A stretch of DNA of 64,000 bases from Sparassis latifolia (Eukaryota; Basidiomycota; Agaricomycetes; Polyporales; Sparassidaceae), in assembly GCA_018466975.1 (NCBI GenBank), contig CM031559.1, forward strand, positions 2,294,001 to 2,358,000, in the 5' to 3' direction. Shown here piece after piece: positions 26,025 through 40,321 of the stretch (position 1 is its first letter; each line of letters starts with the position of its first letter). A program made the position numbers and the translations under genes. The notes under the pieces were generated by a model. That model had not been told where the DNA came from. It saw only the letters and a program-made list of their open reading frames with translations, and did no database searches.

Positions 26025-26036
26025 CGGTAGGATCCC
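26025..26036. repeat. LINE target-site duplication, left copy
   Basis: cggtaggatccc, directly followed by the run of T that is the complement of the LINE A-tail. It is repeated exactly at 63784-63795. Confidence 0.9.
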
Positions 26037-26054
26037 TTTTTTTTTTTTTTTTTT
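26037..26054 (-). other. LINE 3' A-tail
   Basis: Eighteen consecutive T on the plus strand, hence an 18-nt A-tail at the 3' end of the minus-strand LINE, immediately next to the target duplication. About 500 nt of 3' untranslated sequence (26055-26560) separate it from the last stop. Confidence 0.92.
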
Positions 26055-26560
26055 GGCTCAAATTTATTTGTCTGCGAGGGCGAAGCCCTATGGTAGACAT
26101 CGTGCTAACGTAGCTAACTAGTGGGTAAAGCTGGTGAGGGGGACAAAGAGAACATGATGCCCATGCATAGCTTGGGCTGGTGAGGCTGAAAAGGGGATAG
26201 GAGTCAGTAGTAGTGTGTGTATTATAGTAGATTTCATAAAAAGGGGGGAAGAAGGAGTAGCACAGAAAAGAGTGAGAATGAGAGAAAGCCGCTTCTGGCG
26301 GCTGTCCTTGGCACATGAGTGCAAGGGACCGGGATCTAAACCTGATGCCCTTCTGAGTGGTGAATGCACCCTCGGGTCTTTGCCTCTTGCTGCTGTCAGG
26401 GATCTGGCCAGTGGTCCCCCACTAGCCGTCAAAACTCCCCCGATCGCTAGGACTAGGAAGGGAAAAAAACAAGTATAGTAGTAGAAGGGGGGCAGTGGTA
26501 GCTTGTAGGGAGGTATTGATCTGTGGCACGACGTCAGCAGAGGACAGTGTAGAATACAAG

Positions 26561-27762
26561 TTACTTCTCTGTGAGTGTGTTAGAATGCTTGTTGAGGGTG
26601 TCAAGAACTCCGAAAGTGTTGTGAAACTGACCCGTCGCATGAATGTAACGGAATAGAGGCTGAATGGCCTGCGGGCGTGTAAGCAGCCGGGATATGGAGC
26701 CGGCCGCCCATCCAATCTCGCAAAAGAGTTCGAAGTGGTGCTTGCTGTAGGACGGGCAGGTGAGGAGGAAGTGTTGGACTGTCTCGGCTTGAGAGTGACA
26801 GGCGGGGCAAGTTGCTGTGGCAGATTTGTTGATGCGCCAGAGGTGATGGTTAAGAGCGACATGTCCCATCCTGAGCTGGATGAGAAGGCTGGCGTGGCAT
26901 CGCGGAAGGCCGGCCACGAGGTTTCCAAACTTCTTCGATGGCATGAAAGGGTCGATGCGGCGAAGATCTTGCCCTCTCTTCGAGTTGCGCCATGACAATT
27001 TTGCTCATTCCTTCAGTTGCACAAGACCTGCCTGGCATACTTTCGAGACACTGACTGGTAGCAATTTGCATAGAAAGAGAGGAAGATGGGCTGCGGGACT
27101 GGATTGGCCATGAGCAGCAACTTTGGCTTCGGTGTCAGCTCTCTCGTTGCCTTCAATGTCGTGATCCAGTGGAAGGTGAGGTGTTCACTGTCGATCGTGT
27201 GGGAGCGATAGAGGGCTTCGATGTCCTTGTGAAGCTGGTCAAGCAGGTAGTGGCCCGGTGCTGGGCGATGAAGCTTAGTAGCTTGTATCGAGGCTTTGTT
27301 GTCAGCTGCGCAGGATGCCGAGCGAACACTGATCTCTCATTTTAGTAACTGGATGGCAAGTAGGAGACCCACAACCTCCACTTCATACATGGTATGGTCC
27401 GCGGAGGGACCTAGATAGTAGCGGAGGATCTTTACTTGCTGTGAGTGCGGTCGGTACAGCACGGCGGAGGCTCCAACTCCCCCGTCAATGTCGAATCCAT
27501 CTGTATAGATGTGTATGCCTGATGCTGATGCCCACTCCAGCTCCTCCTTCTCAGCTGCTTCCTTGCTGTGAGCGATAGACACTTGGAACCTGGGGAACCA
27601 CGTCGGGTGAAGTCGTACTGGTAGAACAGTCTCGATAGGCCCTGGAAAGATCTGGTATGCATGAAGAATTTCATGTAGGGGGGAGCAATGCGACTTTACG
27701 AGGCGTCTGCTGGCGTTAGCGATTTCGGGATAAAGGGGATGTGATTCTGGGAGGGTGCACAA
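26561..27762 (-). pseudogene. LINE ORF2 C-terminal part: RNase H and zinc motif
   Basis: RNase H begins near 27530 with IYTDG (catalytic Asp) and has MYEVEVVGLLLAIQLL (catalytic Glu helix) near 27375. It is followed by a premature stop at 27337 and further interruptions down to about 27000, where HWIPGHDDIEGNERADTEAK, a typical C-terminal RNase H motif, can be read. The final block (26998-26561) has ATCPACHSQAETVQHFLLTC, the C-x2-C...H...C motif seen at the end of many LINE ORF2 proteins. At least one frameshift lies between RT and this block near 27840-27770. Confidence 0.85.
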
Positions 27763-29141
27763 GCGGGATGCTGCATGTTAACAGACCTTGTCGACAAGGT
27801 AGCAGAGGGGAGGAGGTTTGCATGGGCATCCAGGGCATTAGTGGAGGTGGATGGGAGCACCTGTGATCAGGAGGGCCGCTTGACGCTGAACCCGTGCTAG
27901 GGCCTTGATTGCTGACACTGAGCCATGTGTTTTCATCTGATCTGGGAGTGTGCGCATAGGTGTGAGGAAAATATTGGCCGCATAGAGCATGCACGGTACT
28001 GCAATTCCCAGGTAGAGCCGGTGCATGTATGGAAATGGAACTTCTGTTTTCGTCTTTGCGAGCTGACGGAATTGTTGTACCCATGCTGTGCCCTTTGCAA
28101 GTGCAAAGGTTGTGTGTTCGTGGAAGCGCAGTCTGTAGTCAAGGAGAATGCCGAGAAATTTGTATACAGCATTAGGTTGTACTGTGCATGACCGGAGTTG
28201 TAGCACGGACCCGATACTCGTGCTCATTGAAGCCATGTTCAGCCGTCCGAATTTTTCCATGGAGAATTTGGACTGGTGCTCTAGCGACCATGACATCGCT
28301 CCTTTCGGGCCATCCATGCAGTGACGCAGAGTTCCGTGGGTATCTTCAAAGCTGTCACCGACAGCCACTAGTGCAACATCGTCAATATGGCCCAGGGCTC
28401 TTCCGTGATGGCGGGCACATTCAAGTAGATCTGAGTTGTAGAACTGACAAAGGATTATGGAGAGGGGACAGCCTTGGTCGATGCCTCTGAGGATCTCGAA
28501 GATTGCAGATGCGAAGTTGTCGAACAACAAACGGGTACAGCGTCCTTCGAGACAGCGCCGGATCCATTCAACAATTGCTATGGGGACTCCCCTCATGCGC
28601 ATGTTGTGAAGTAGTCGTTCTGGAAGTGCGCTAGGGAAAGCTGCCTTGACATCTAGAAAGAGGACTGAGGCTACCTGCTTACGACGCCAGGCATCTTTCA
28701 CTGTCTTCATTAGTAGGTGTAAGGAGTCAGTTGTGGTGCGACCAGGTCTGCCTCCCATGTGACCGGTCGCCAGGAGGTTGTTAATCTCTGCCTCGTGTAC
28801 AAGTGTCTCAGAAATGCAAGCTGAGAGAATCTTACCAATGCAGTTGAGTAGTGCAATAGGGCGGTAGGCCTTTGCAACCGTGTAGTCTGGGCGGCCGGGT
28901 TTCCTGAGCACTACAGTGTCAGACAGTTTCCAGTCGCTCAGGTAGAACTTAAGAGTGAACGTAGTGCGAAAAAGGGGACCAAGAAATGGGAGGAGAAGGA
29001 CTGCGCACCACTTGTATACCTCGTTAGGGATCTTGTCCAGGCCCAGAGCCTTGAAATCCTTAAGTCACTTCAGGACTGCTATAATCTGAGAGTCCTTGGG
29101 AGGCGAGAAGAGAAATGCTGGGGGAGGGTATACGCAGTCTG
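27763..29141 (-). pseudogene. LINE ORF2 reverse transcriptase
   Basis: From the insertion junction at 29141 the frame reads VYPPPAFLFSPPKD, then a premature TGA at 29067-29065. It continues KALGLDKIPNEVYKWCAVLL, AYRPIALLNCIGKILSACIS, GHMGGRPGRTTTDSLHLL, VASVLFLDVKAAFPSALPE, RGIDQGCPLSIILCQFYN and GHIDDVALVA, the ordered RT blocks. The catalytic box is HIDD rather than the usual YxDD or FxDD. The frame is open from 28911 to 27838, then shifts to another frame reading STSTNALDAHANLLPSAT. It joins the upstream linker at 37148 in frame once the Ty3 element and one gtctg are removed. Confidence 0.9.
29137..29141. repeat. 5-bp target duplication gtctg, left copy (minus-strand Ty3 element)
   Basis: gtctg directly precedes the LTR terminus TGTTAC at 29142; the second copy is at 37143-37147, directly after the opposite LTR terminus GTAACA. 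Confidence 0.92.
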
Positions 29142-29782
29142 TGTTACGCGGCAGCGAAACACGAGCATCTAGTCGAGTCGTTACGAGACAAGGTCTTAGT
29201 CTAAGACACAAGTCCGTTCAAGTGACACTTCTGGCGATGTCTTCGCACTGAAGGTCGATCAGAGTTCGTTCTTATGACTCGTAGTAGCTGTCTGCTACTG
29301 ACGGTCGATCTCAGTCAAAGGCAAGTGAAAAGCTGGTTTAATGGTAACCAGGTCGAGATGGGGATCCAGCTCGACAAGGTCGTCTATTTGTACAAAAGGT
29401 ATCCGCAGTACTACGCAGTAATGCGAGATCGTTCATTGGCTAGATAAGGTGAAACGATATCTGGGCAAGGTAACAGCGAGGAAGTAATATGTATGAGAAA
29501 GCTGAGTAAGGTCGTGAGAGATAATCAGTACTAATGGGGATAACGAGTCGTGTATCAGAACGAGGTAAAGATGAGGCGTACATGCACGTCTTGCATGCGC
29601 GATAAGAAAAAGGTCCGGAGTTGGATCCGGTGTAACCCTAGACTAGGGGTTCTGGACATCTGGGTAAAGAATCGGAGGTTGCGCTCCAATGAGTCACGTG
29701 TTGTATCACGTGGTCTGGTAACATAACGAGAACAAGGAAAAGAAAAAGAAAAGACGCGCCACAAGTGGGGAGCGTTGTAACA
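29142..29782 (-). repeat. 3' LTR of chromovirus 1
   Basis: 641 bp, TGTTAC...GTAACA on the plus strand. It matches 36488-37142 almost base for base. The internal region next to it (minus-strand reading gacgggagctga just before the LTR) is the likely purine-rich primer site for second-strand synthesis. Confidence 0.93.
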
Positions 29783-29829
29783 TCAGCTCCCGTCTAACGT
29801 TTCTTGTCCCACAAGAAATATTGTGATCT

Positions 29830-30573
29830 TCATCGTCGTCGAGGGCAGTCGCGGACATAATGATCTCCTCCACATCTGTAGCATGTCCGCCGGTTGGTTC
29901 GTGATCCTTGTTCGGGGGTACGTCCATTCCCGTAGGGACGACTGCGACGCGAAGAAGTGGATGCAGTCGAGAAAGATGGTTGGGATAACGGAGATCGTCC
30001 ACTGGGTACGTGCGAACGAGGAGGGCGAGGTCGAACGGGAATTGGTTCTGGCGACGAGCGAGGGGTGGATGCGGGTATTCCATCAGTGGTGTATCCGAGG
30101 ATGTGTCCAATGTCTTCGTCCCCATGCTCCCTCCAAATCTCCTGTGCTGTACGAGTGACCGTACTGCGCATCAACGACCAGACTTGGTCGACTCTGGTCC
30201 GGGCTCTACTCGTCCTTTCTTCTGCTGCGATGAGCTCTTGTCTGGCCGTCTGCATCCACTCGACCATTTCTAATGCTCGTTGCATGGAAACCACCGCTTG
30301 TCGATCTTGCGGGCGATTTCGTAAGGCGACGAGGATATCTGTGAAGTCGACAGGAACACGGATAGCCGAGATCAGACGTGTGGCAAATTCTTGTTCGTTC
30401 GATGCGTGACTGAGTTCGATAGAAGGTGAGGGCGATGAGGTGCGGATAAAGGGTGTCTGTGCTCGAGAGGGTACTCCATTGACAAGCGTGGGCGATGCGG
30501 GTATGCTCATAATTGCGGAGGCGACTTCAGCGAGTATGTTGTGAACAAGGTCGTCTATAGCGGAAGTGGGCAT
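29830..30573 (-). CDS. accessory zinc-knuckle protein 3' of pol in chromovirus 1
   Basis: An intact 247-codon frame between the chromodomain and the 3' LTR. The N-terminal half is helical (MPTSAIDDLVHNILAEVASA, later ALEMVEWMQTARQELIAAEE), the middle is Pro/Ser/Arg-rich, and the C-terminus is a CCHC zinc knuckle, CYRCGGDHYVRDCPRRR, the motif used by Gag nucleocapsid proteins to bind nucleic acid. The element already has a separate Gag at 34947-36116, so this is an additional product. A frame with a helical N-terminus and a Cys-rich C-terminus sits at the same place in chromovirus 2 (44188-45575). I know of no named family for it. Confidence 0.75.
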   Translation of the reverse strand: MPTSAIDDLVHNILAEVASAIMSIPASPTLVNGVPSRAQTPFIRTSSPSPSIELSHASNEQEFATRLISAIRVPVDFTDILVALRNRPQDRQAVVSMQRALEMVEWMQTARQELIAAEERTSRARTRVDQVWSLMRSTVTRTAQEIWREHGDEDIGHILGYTTDGIPASTPRSSPEPIPVRPRPPRSHVPSGRSPLSQPSFSTASTSSRRSRPYGNGRTPEQGSRTNRRTCYRCGGDHYVRDCPRRR

Positions 30574-30599
30574 TGATGATACGTCGTTTTCTCCCCCTT

Positions 30600-30812
30600 T
30601 TATACCTTTCGGTCGTTAAGGGGATCGCGGTTATCTGTGATGTGAAATAGAATGTCGTGGATCCGGGTAATAATCAAATAGATGAAAATCCATTGGACGA
30701 TAAAGAGTATTCCCACAGAGATAAGAGCTGCCTGATCAGTTCCAGGCATCGTTCTGATCACCCCAGCCGTTAGCGTGCGGGCTGTCTCGCGTGAAGAGTG
30801 TGTGTTCGACAA
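30600..30812 (-). CDS. short putative membrane protein in chromovirus 1
   Basis: A 70-codon frame with one clear hydrophobic helix (ALISVGILFIVQWIFIYLII) followed by a polar tail with HDILFHITDNRDPLNDRK. It lies between pol and the zinc-knuckle frame and overlaps the frame at 30736-30912 in a different phase. No signal for expression is visible, so it could be fortuitous. Confidence 0.35.
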   Translation of the reverse strand: MSNTHSSRETARTLTAGVIRTMPGTDQAALISVGILFIVQWIFIYLIITRIHDILFHITDNRDPLNDRKV

Positions 30813-30912
30813 GTCGTCTGATAAGGATTCGGTGGATGATCCAAAGAAAGGTGAGGGTTGTGCAGTGGAGTACGATTAGGAAGATAATGAGGAAAACCGT
30901 TGTGGTAGTCAT
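30736..30912 (-). CDS. short putative membrane protein, overlapping
   Basis: A 58-codon frame starting MTTTTVFLIIFLIVLHC, then TTLTFLWIIHRILIRRLV, ending in a polar tail (DSPHANGWGDQNDAWN). Its hydrophobic N-terminus could be a signal anchor. It starts 57 nt after the pol reading frame ends and overlaps the frame at 30600-30812. Being in the env position of a Ty3-type element makes it worth noting, but it does not resemble an envelope protein. Confidence 0.35.
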   Translation of the reverse strand: MTTTTVFLIIFLIVLHCTTLTFLWIIHRILIRRLVEHTLFTRDSPHANGWGDQNDAWN

Positions 30913-30968
30913 TCCGGGTTTCTTCTCCTCTACTGGATTCCCCTGGTCCTTTTATATGCATCGAGGAT

Positions 30969-36116
<5,148 letters not shown>

Positions 36117-36487
36117 ATCCAGCGTGGATAAATTCTCCTGTGTGACCTACGTCTACACGTAGACTGCACACCGTCCTTAACTAAGTGGGTTCGTTCGTCG
36201 TCGGCTAACAAGCCCGTAGAGTGTCTTCTGTCTTCAAACTGATACACCTATTTGCTGATTGCTCGAGTGATTACCTCAGCCTCCTCGGCCTATTGGTCTC
36301 TCGGACAGACCCCTCTCCGAAGATGAGTGATCAGTCTATCCCTTCAGCTACCTCGATTACAGAGTAATCTCAAACGGTGCTTTAGCAATCGAATCGGGTG
36401 TATCGTTCAGTCTTCAAGGTTCGGTCCGGTCGGTAGTTCGTTGTTAGACTCTAGGAAGTCACAGAGAGTAATAAGATCTCGACCTAA
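36117..36487 (-). other. 5' leader of chromovirus 1
   Basis: Untranslated leader between 5' LTR and gag. Just inside the LTR the minus strand reads TAGGTCGAGATCTTATTAC. This does not begin with the TGG expected for priming by a tRNA 3' CCA end. The element at 38272 has TAAGATCGAGACTATCC in the same place. Confidence 0.6.
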
Positions 36488-37142
36488 TATTACGCGCAGC
36501 GAAACACGGCGCCTAGTCGAGTCGTTACGAGACAAGGTCTTAGTCTAAGACACAAGTCCGTTCAAGTGACACTTCTGGCGATGTCTTCGCACTGAAGGTC
36601 GATCAGAGTTCGTTCTTATGACTCGTAGTAGCTGTCTGCTACTGGCGGTCGATCTCAGTCAAAGGCAAGTGAAAAGCTGGTTTAATGGTAACCAGGTCGA
36701 GATGGGGATCCAGCTCGACAAGGTCGTCTATTTGTACAAAAGGTATCCGCAGTACTACGCAGTAATGCGAGATCGTTCATTGGCTAGATAAGGTGAAACG
36801 ATATCTGGGCAAGGTAACAGCGAGGAAGTAATATGTATGAGAAAGCTGAGTAAGGTCGTGAGAGATAATCAGTACTAATGGGGATAACGAGTCGTGTATC
36901 AGAACGAGGTAAAGATGAGGCGTACATGCACGTCTTGCATGCGCGATAAGAAAAAGGTCCGGAGTTGGATCCGGTGTAACCCTAGACTAGGGGTTCTGGA
37001 CATCTGGGTAAAGAATCGGAGGTTGCGCTCCAATGAGTCACGTGTTGTATCACGTGGTCTGGTAACATAACAAGAACAAGGAAAAGAAAAAGAAAAGACG
37101 CGCCACAAGTGGGGAGCGCCACAAGTGGGGAGCGTTGTAACA
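36488..37142 (-). repeat. 5' LTR of chromovirus 1
   Basis: 655 bp. Its outer end is ...GTAACA at 37142 and its inner end TATTAC at 36488 (TGTTAC in the other LTR, one G to A change). It carries a tandem duplication of 16 bp (cgccacaagtggggag) at about 37101-37132, single in the other LTR. Confidence 0.92.
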
Positions 37143-37147
37143 GTCTG
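37143..37147. repeat. 5-bp target duplication gtctg, right copy
   Basis: Second copy of gtctg directly after the GTAACA terminus of chromovirus 1. Confidence 0.92.
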
Positions 37148-38271
37148 TAGGGACTGCTGCGCGGGTACCTGCAGATGGGAAGAATGCATCATACAGTATT
37201 TGGCTCTTGCCTTGGTTGTCTGCTACGGCGTCCCCTGTACTGTTCGTCGGTTTCAAAGGGGGAACTCGAGTCTTTCCCCCGTCTGTTGGCCCTGACTTGG
37301 TGAAACGGTTAACACTCCAGACGGACTCACTGTCAGCTGACTCCAGCCATGCTTCCCAGTGTTCACACTTTGCTTCACGGATCTGGTCAGTGTAGCGGTT
37401 TCTTTCTGCACGATACTCTGCATGTAGTGGATGCTGTGGAGAGGAACGAAGTTTGAAAGAACACTTGCTGAGATGACGTACCTTTTTTCGAGTCTCGCCA
37501 AGTTCTTTTGACCACCAGCGCTTGGTGTAAGGAGACGGACGGGATACTGGTACATGTTCCTGTACTGTGGATTCCAGTGCCTGCATGACAGATGCTAGCA
37601 GGGAATTGAACTCAGCTTCTGACTTTAGCTCCCCCTTGGGAACAGCTAGTGGTGTTAGGTACGCTTGCAGGGTGTTTCAGAAAGCCCTCCAGTCAACGTT
37701 CCGGAAGTTACGCTGGTGTTCTTCTTCTCTAAAGTGGACTGTGAGGTCAAGAATTGTGCTGATTGGAAAATGGTCAGTCATAGGAGGGCATAGGTCAGCA
37801 GCTACGTCACAGGAGATAAGCCTGTCTTCTAGTCCGCTAGATCTGAACACATTGTCTGGATGCGTAAAATTTTTAGAGTTAGAAGCCTGGAGAGTGGGAA
37901 TAGCTGGGGGCAGTAGCATGTCGAGGTCAAAAAAAGTGATTGCATCGAGTAGGGGTTATGCTGAAGATAAAGCTTGTTCTGTGAATAAATGTGCATTGCA
38001 CTCCTCATCCCACATGGGGTGATGGTGGTTGAAGTCACCTGCCCACAAGATAAAACCCTCGTCAGTCAATAAATCTAGGCTGCGGGTGCTGCGACATAGC
38101 TGGTGAATTGAGTTCTGGTGCTGTTGGTCATTGTAGACATTGAAAGCGTGAATGAGACCAGAGCTAGTCTTAACCGAAATCGCCGTGATGTCAGGGGAAT
38201 CAACCTTGAGGTCATTCCATGAACTCATAGGAAGGCGCATGCTGACTAGAATAATGGACTGAGTGCGTGAG
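37148..38271 (-). pseudogene. LINE ORF2 endonuclease and EN-RT linker
   Basis: Continues the endonuclease from 46057 in frame (TQSIILVSMRLPMSSWNDL). The motif FILWAGDFNHHHPMWDEEC near 38060 is the diagnostic APE-type GDFNxH. NFTHPDNVFRSS and MTDHFPISTILD are the later endonuclease motifs, with the catalytic D-H. The linker (PYTKRWWSKELGETRKKVRH, EAKCEHWEAWLESADSESVW) leads to the RT at 29141. Premature stops are TAA at 37956-37958 and TGA at 37677-37679; each could arise from a C to T change in CAA or CGA. Confidence 0.9.
38267..38271. repeat. 5-bp target duplication gtgag, left copy (plus-strand Ty3 element)
   Basis: gtgag precedes the LTR start TGTTACAA at 38272; repeated at 46052-46056. 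Confidence 0.92.
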
Positions 38272-38413
38272 TGTTACAATGGTGCGTTGAGTACCTATCT
38301 TTTTCTTTCGACACGTTGTACGATTCTGCGTTGACCCGAGACTTCGAGTCTCGATATCTCTCGACTCGATCTGGACTCTCTCTAGACCATGACACCATAG
38401 TCTAGAACCTGTA

Positions 38414-38473
38414 CTGACTCATCCCTCACTGTGAGGGTACTCACTGACTCATCCCTCACCGCGAGGGTACTCA
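38414..38473 (+). repeat. 30-bp tandem repeat with palindromic core in the LTR
   Basis: Two tandem copies of ctgactcatccctcac...gagggtactca (38414-38443, 38444-38473) and a partial third. Each core, ccctcactgtgaggg or ccctcaccgcgaggg, is a near-perfect inverted repeat just upstream of the TATA box, so it may be an enhancer or repressor-binding element. The same arrangement is in the 3' LTR. Confidence 0.6.
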
Positions 38474-38519
38474 CTGACTCAGCCATTACTGGCATGTATT
38501 ACTCAACATGTACTATTAG

Positions 38520-38526
38520 TATATAA
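38520..38526 (+). promoter_or_regulatory. TATA box of chromovirus 2 5' LTR
   Basis: TATATAA in the sequence gtatataaggctgag, the likely core promoter for the genomic RNA; repeated in the 3' LTR at 45862-45868. Confidence 0.65.
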
Positions 38527-38578
38527 GGCTGAGATCATCGACTGGAACCCCAGTCTTGATCTGGTTACTTTACCTCTC

Positions 38579-38584
38579 AATAAA
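38579..38584 (+). terminator. polyadenylation signal AATAAA in the LTR
   Basis: AATAAA about 60 bp downstream of the TATA box, followed by acgggatt. Spacing fits an LTR R region; the 3' LTR copy is at 45921-45926. Confidence 0.5.
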
Positions 38585-38949
38585 CGGGATTATCACTAGT
38601 CTTGTGTGATCTTCTTGACTCTCGATTCTTGACTCGCATTTACTTAGTCGTCAAACGACTTAGTACTTGCTTGATGAACCTCGGACAAGTGGTACACCCC
38701 AGCGTAACATAAGATCGAGACTATCCGATACCGCTCAACCTTTTCAGGTTTAGAGCAGAACTACATTTACAGAAACCCGACTAACCTTAGCCGATAAACA
38801 CCTAGCAGGGCGAGTTACCCAGGGTGCGGAAAGATTAGGAAAACATTGACACACTGGATTTTCGAGGACTAGAAGAATTTTCGTGCCCTCAACCTTCATC
38901 GATAAGGTGGGACGAAAACCTAGGACATCCAATCCACCGAGGCTCATCA

Positions 38950-40255
38950 TTGAGAGAATTCAGAGCCCTCCCAACTATCAGAGAAGGGAGACCGGGTTGG
39001 AGGCTTGCATCAGACGAAGCAACCTACCGAAGAATTCTTGAAGAATTCACCAGAGACTATCTGAACGAAGCAGAACACTTCGCGATATATACTGCAGCAA
39101 GGCAAAACATCGACCGACTAATCGACCCAGCAGAAATACAATGAGAAGTTGATGAAATAACCCCGGGACATCCACTAGCAGAAGCAGCAGCAGAAGCAGA
39201 ATCGGAAGCAGAATCAGAAGCAGAAGCAATGGCCCCAGCACCGATCCCCGCACAGCTTATACCTGCAGCAGCCTTTTCTGCAATCCCAGTCCACAGACAC
39301 ATCGTTTCAAACCCGACTCCCACGATGCAGACGCCAAAGCCAACCGAGCTCAAACTCTCCCAACCCGAACCCTTCTCGGGAGATATGAGCAAAACAAAAA
39401 TATTCCTACAAAGGGTTCAGATGTATGTTGATATCAATGATGAAATTTACAATAGCAACAAGAAGAAGATCACGTTCACGATGTCCTTCATGAGAGGAGG
39501 AACGCTGAAGCATGGGCTGAGGCGTGGTATGATGACCACACCAACGACCTAGGAAAGCTGAAGGACTATGGAACCTTCGACGCATGGGTCATCGACTTCA
39601 ACAAAGCATTCCAAGAGACCTACCCCATGGGATCGGCGATGAAAGACCTTGAATCTCTCCGTCAAATGGGAGAAGTACAGGATTACGTTAATTCATTCCT
39701 GGTACTTATGAAAAAGGCCAAAATCACGGAATACACAGCACGTCTCCATTACTTTAAAATTGGACTATCCCGATGACTTCTTGAGCGAATCATGAACGTC
39801 AACCCACTCCCCACCGATATGGAAGGGTGGTACAAGAAGGCAGTTGAAATTGACAACCAGACCAAGTCGATGCAGATGTATACGAAATTCCAGAACAGTC
39901 GTCCTAGCGGACAGCAGCAGAAGCAGGGACAACAACAGAGGAAGGGACCTGTTTACACACGAGACCCTAATGCCATGGATGTCGACCGCATGTCGCAAAA
40001 AGAATGCGACAGGCACATCAAAGGAGGACTCTGCTTTGAATGTCACCAACAAGGACATCGCTCGCGTGATTGTCCTAAGAGGAAGCCAAAGAACCCCAGA
40101 AACACTTCTGGAACGTGCAAGGAGATACAGGTCGAGGAATCCAAAGGGGAACCCTCAACCTCAAAGATAGAAGACGTTGAAGAAGACACCACATCGGTCA
40201 AAAGAACGACCATTTCTGACAGTGATGTCTCCGAATTACTCCAGGAGTTATGAAA
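38950..40255 (+). pseudogene. chromovirus 2 gag
   Basis: Begins MREFRALPTIREGRPGWRLA and is interrupted by TGA at 39142-39144, a frameshift near 39505 and TGA near 39774. The capsid-like core reads KPTELKLSQPEPFSGDMSKT and LGKLKDYGTFDAWVIDFNKA. The nucleocapsid has an intact CCHC knuckle, CFECHQQGHRSRDCP, preceded by [12 protein letters not shown] as in chromovirus 1 Gag ([11 protein letters not shown]). The Gln-rich spacer before it (SGQQQKQGQQQRKG) is absent from chromovirus 1. Confidence 0.85.
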
Positions 40256-40321
40256 GATGCAGAAAGAACGTAACGACTAGATCAGAAAATTAGAAGGATT
40301 GGATTTTGGATTTGACAGGCT

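Larger units (their letters stand above)
38272..38709 (+). repeat. 5' LTR of chromovirus 2
   Basis: 438 bp beginning TGTTACAATGG and ending CAGCGTAACA. It contains a TATA box, an AATAAA signal and a 30-bp direct repeat (listed separately). It shares the terminal motif TGTTACAA...GTAACA with chromovirus 1. Confidence 0.93.

Noticed and set aside
26118..26432. Minus and plus frames at the LINE 3' end as genes
   Set aside because: They lie in the LINE 3' untranslated region after the ORF2 C-terminal zinc motif and show no conserved motif.
30736..30912. Calling the chromovirus 1 membrane frames an envelope gene
   Set aside because: They are only 58 and 70 codons with no cleavage site, cysteine pattern or size typical of envelope proteins.
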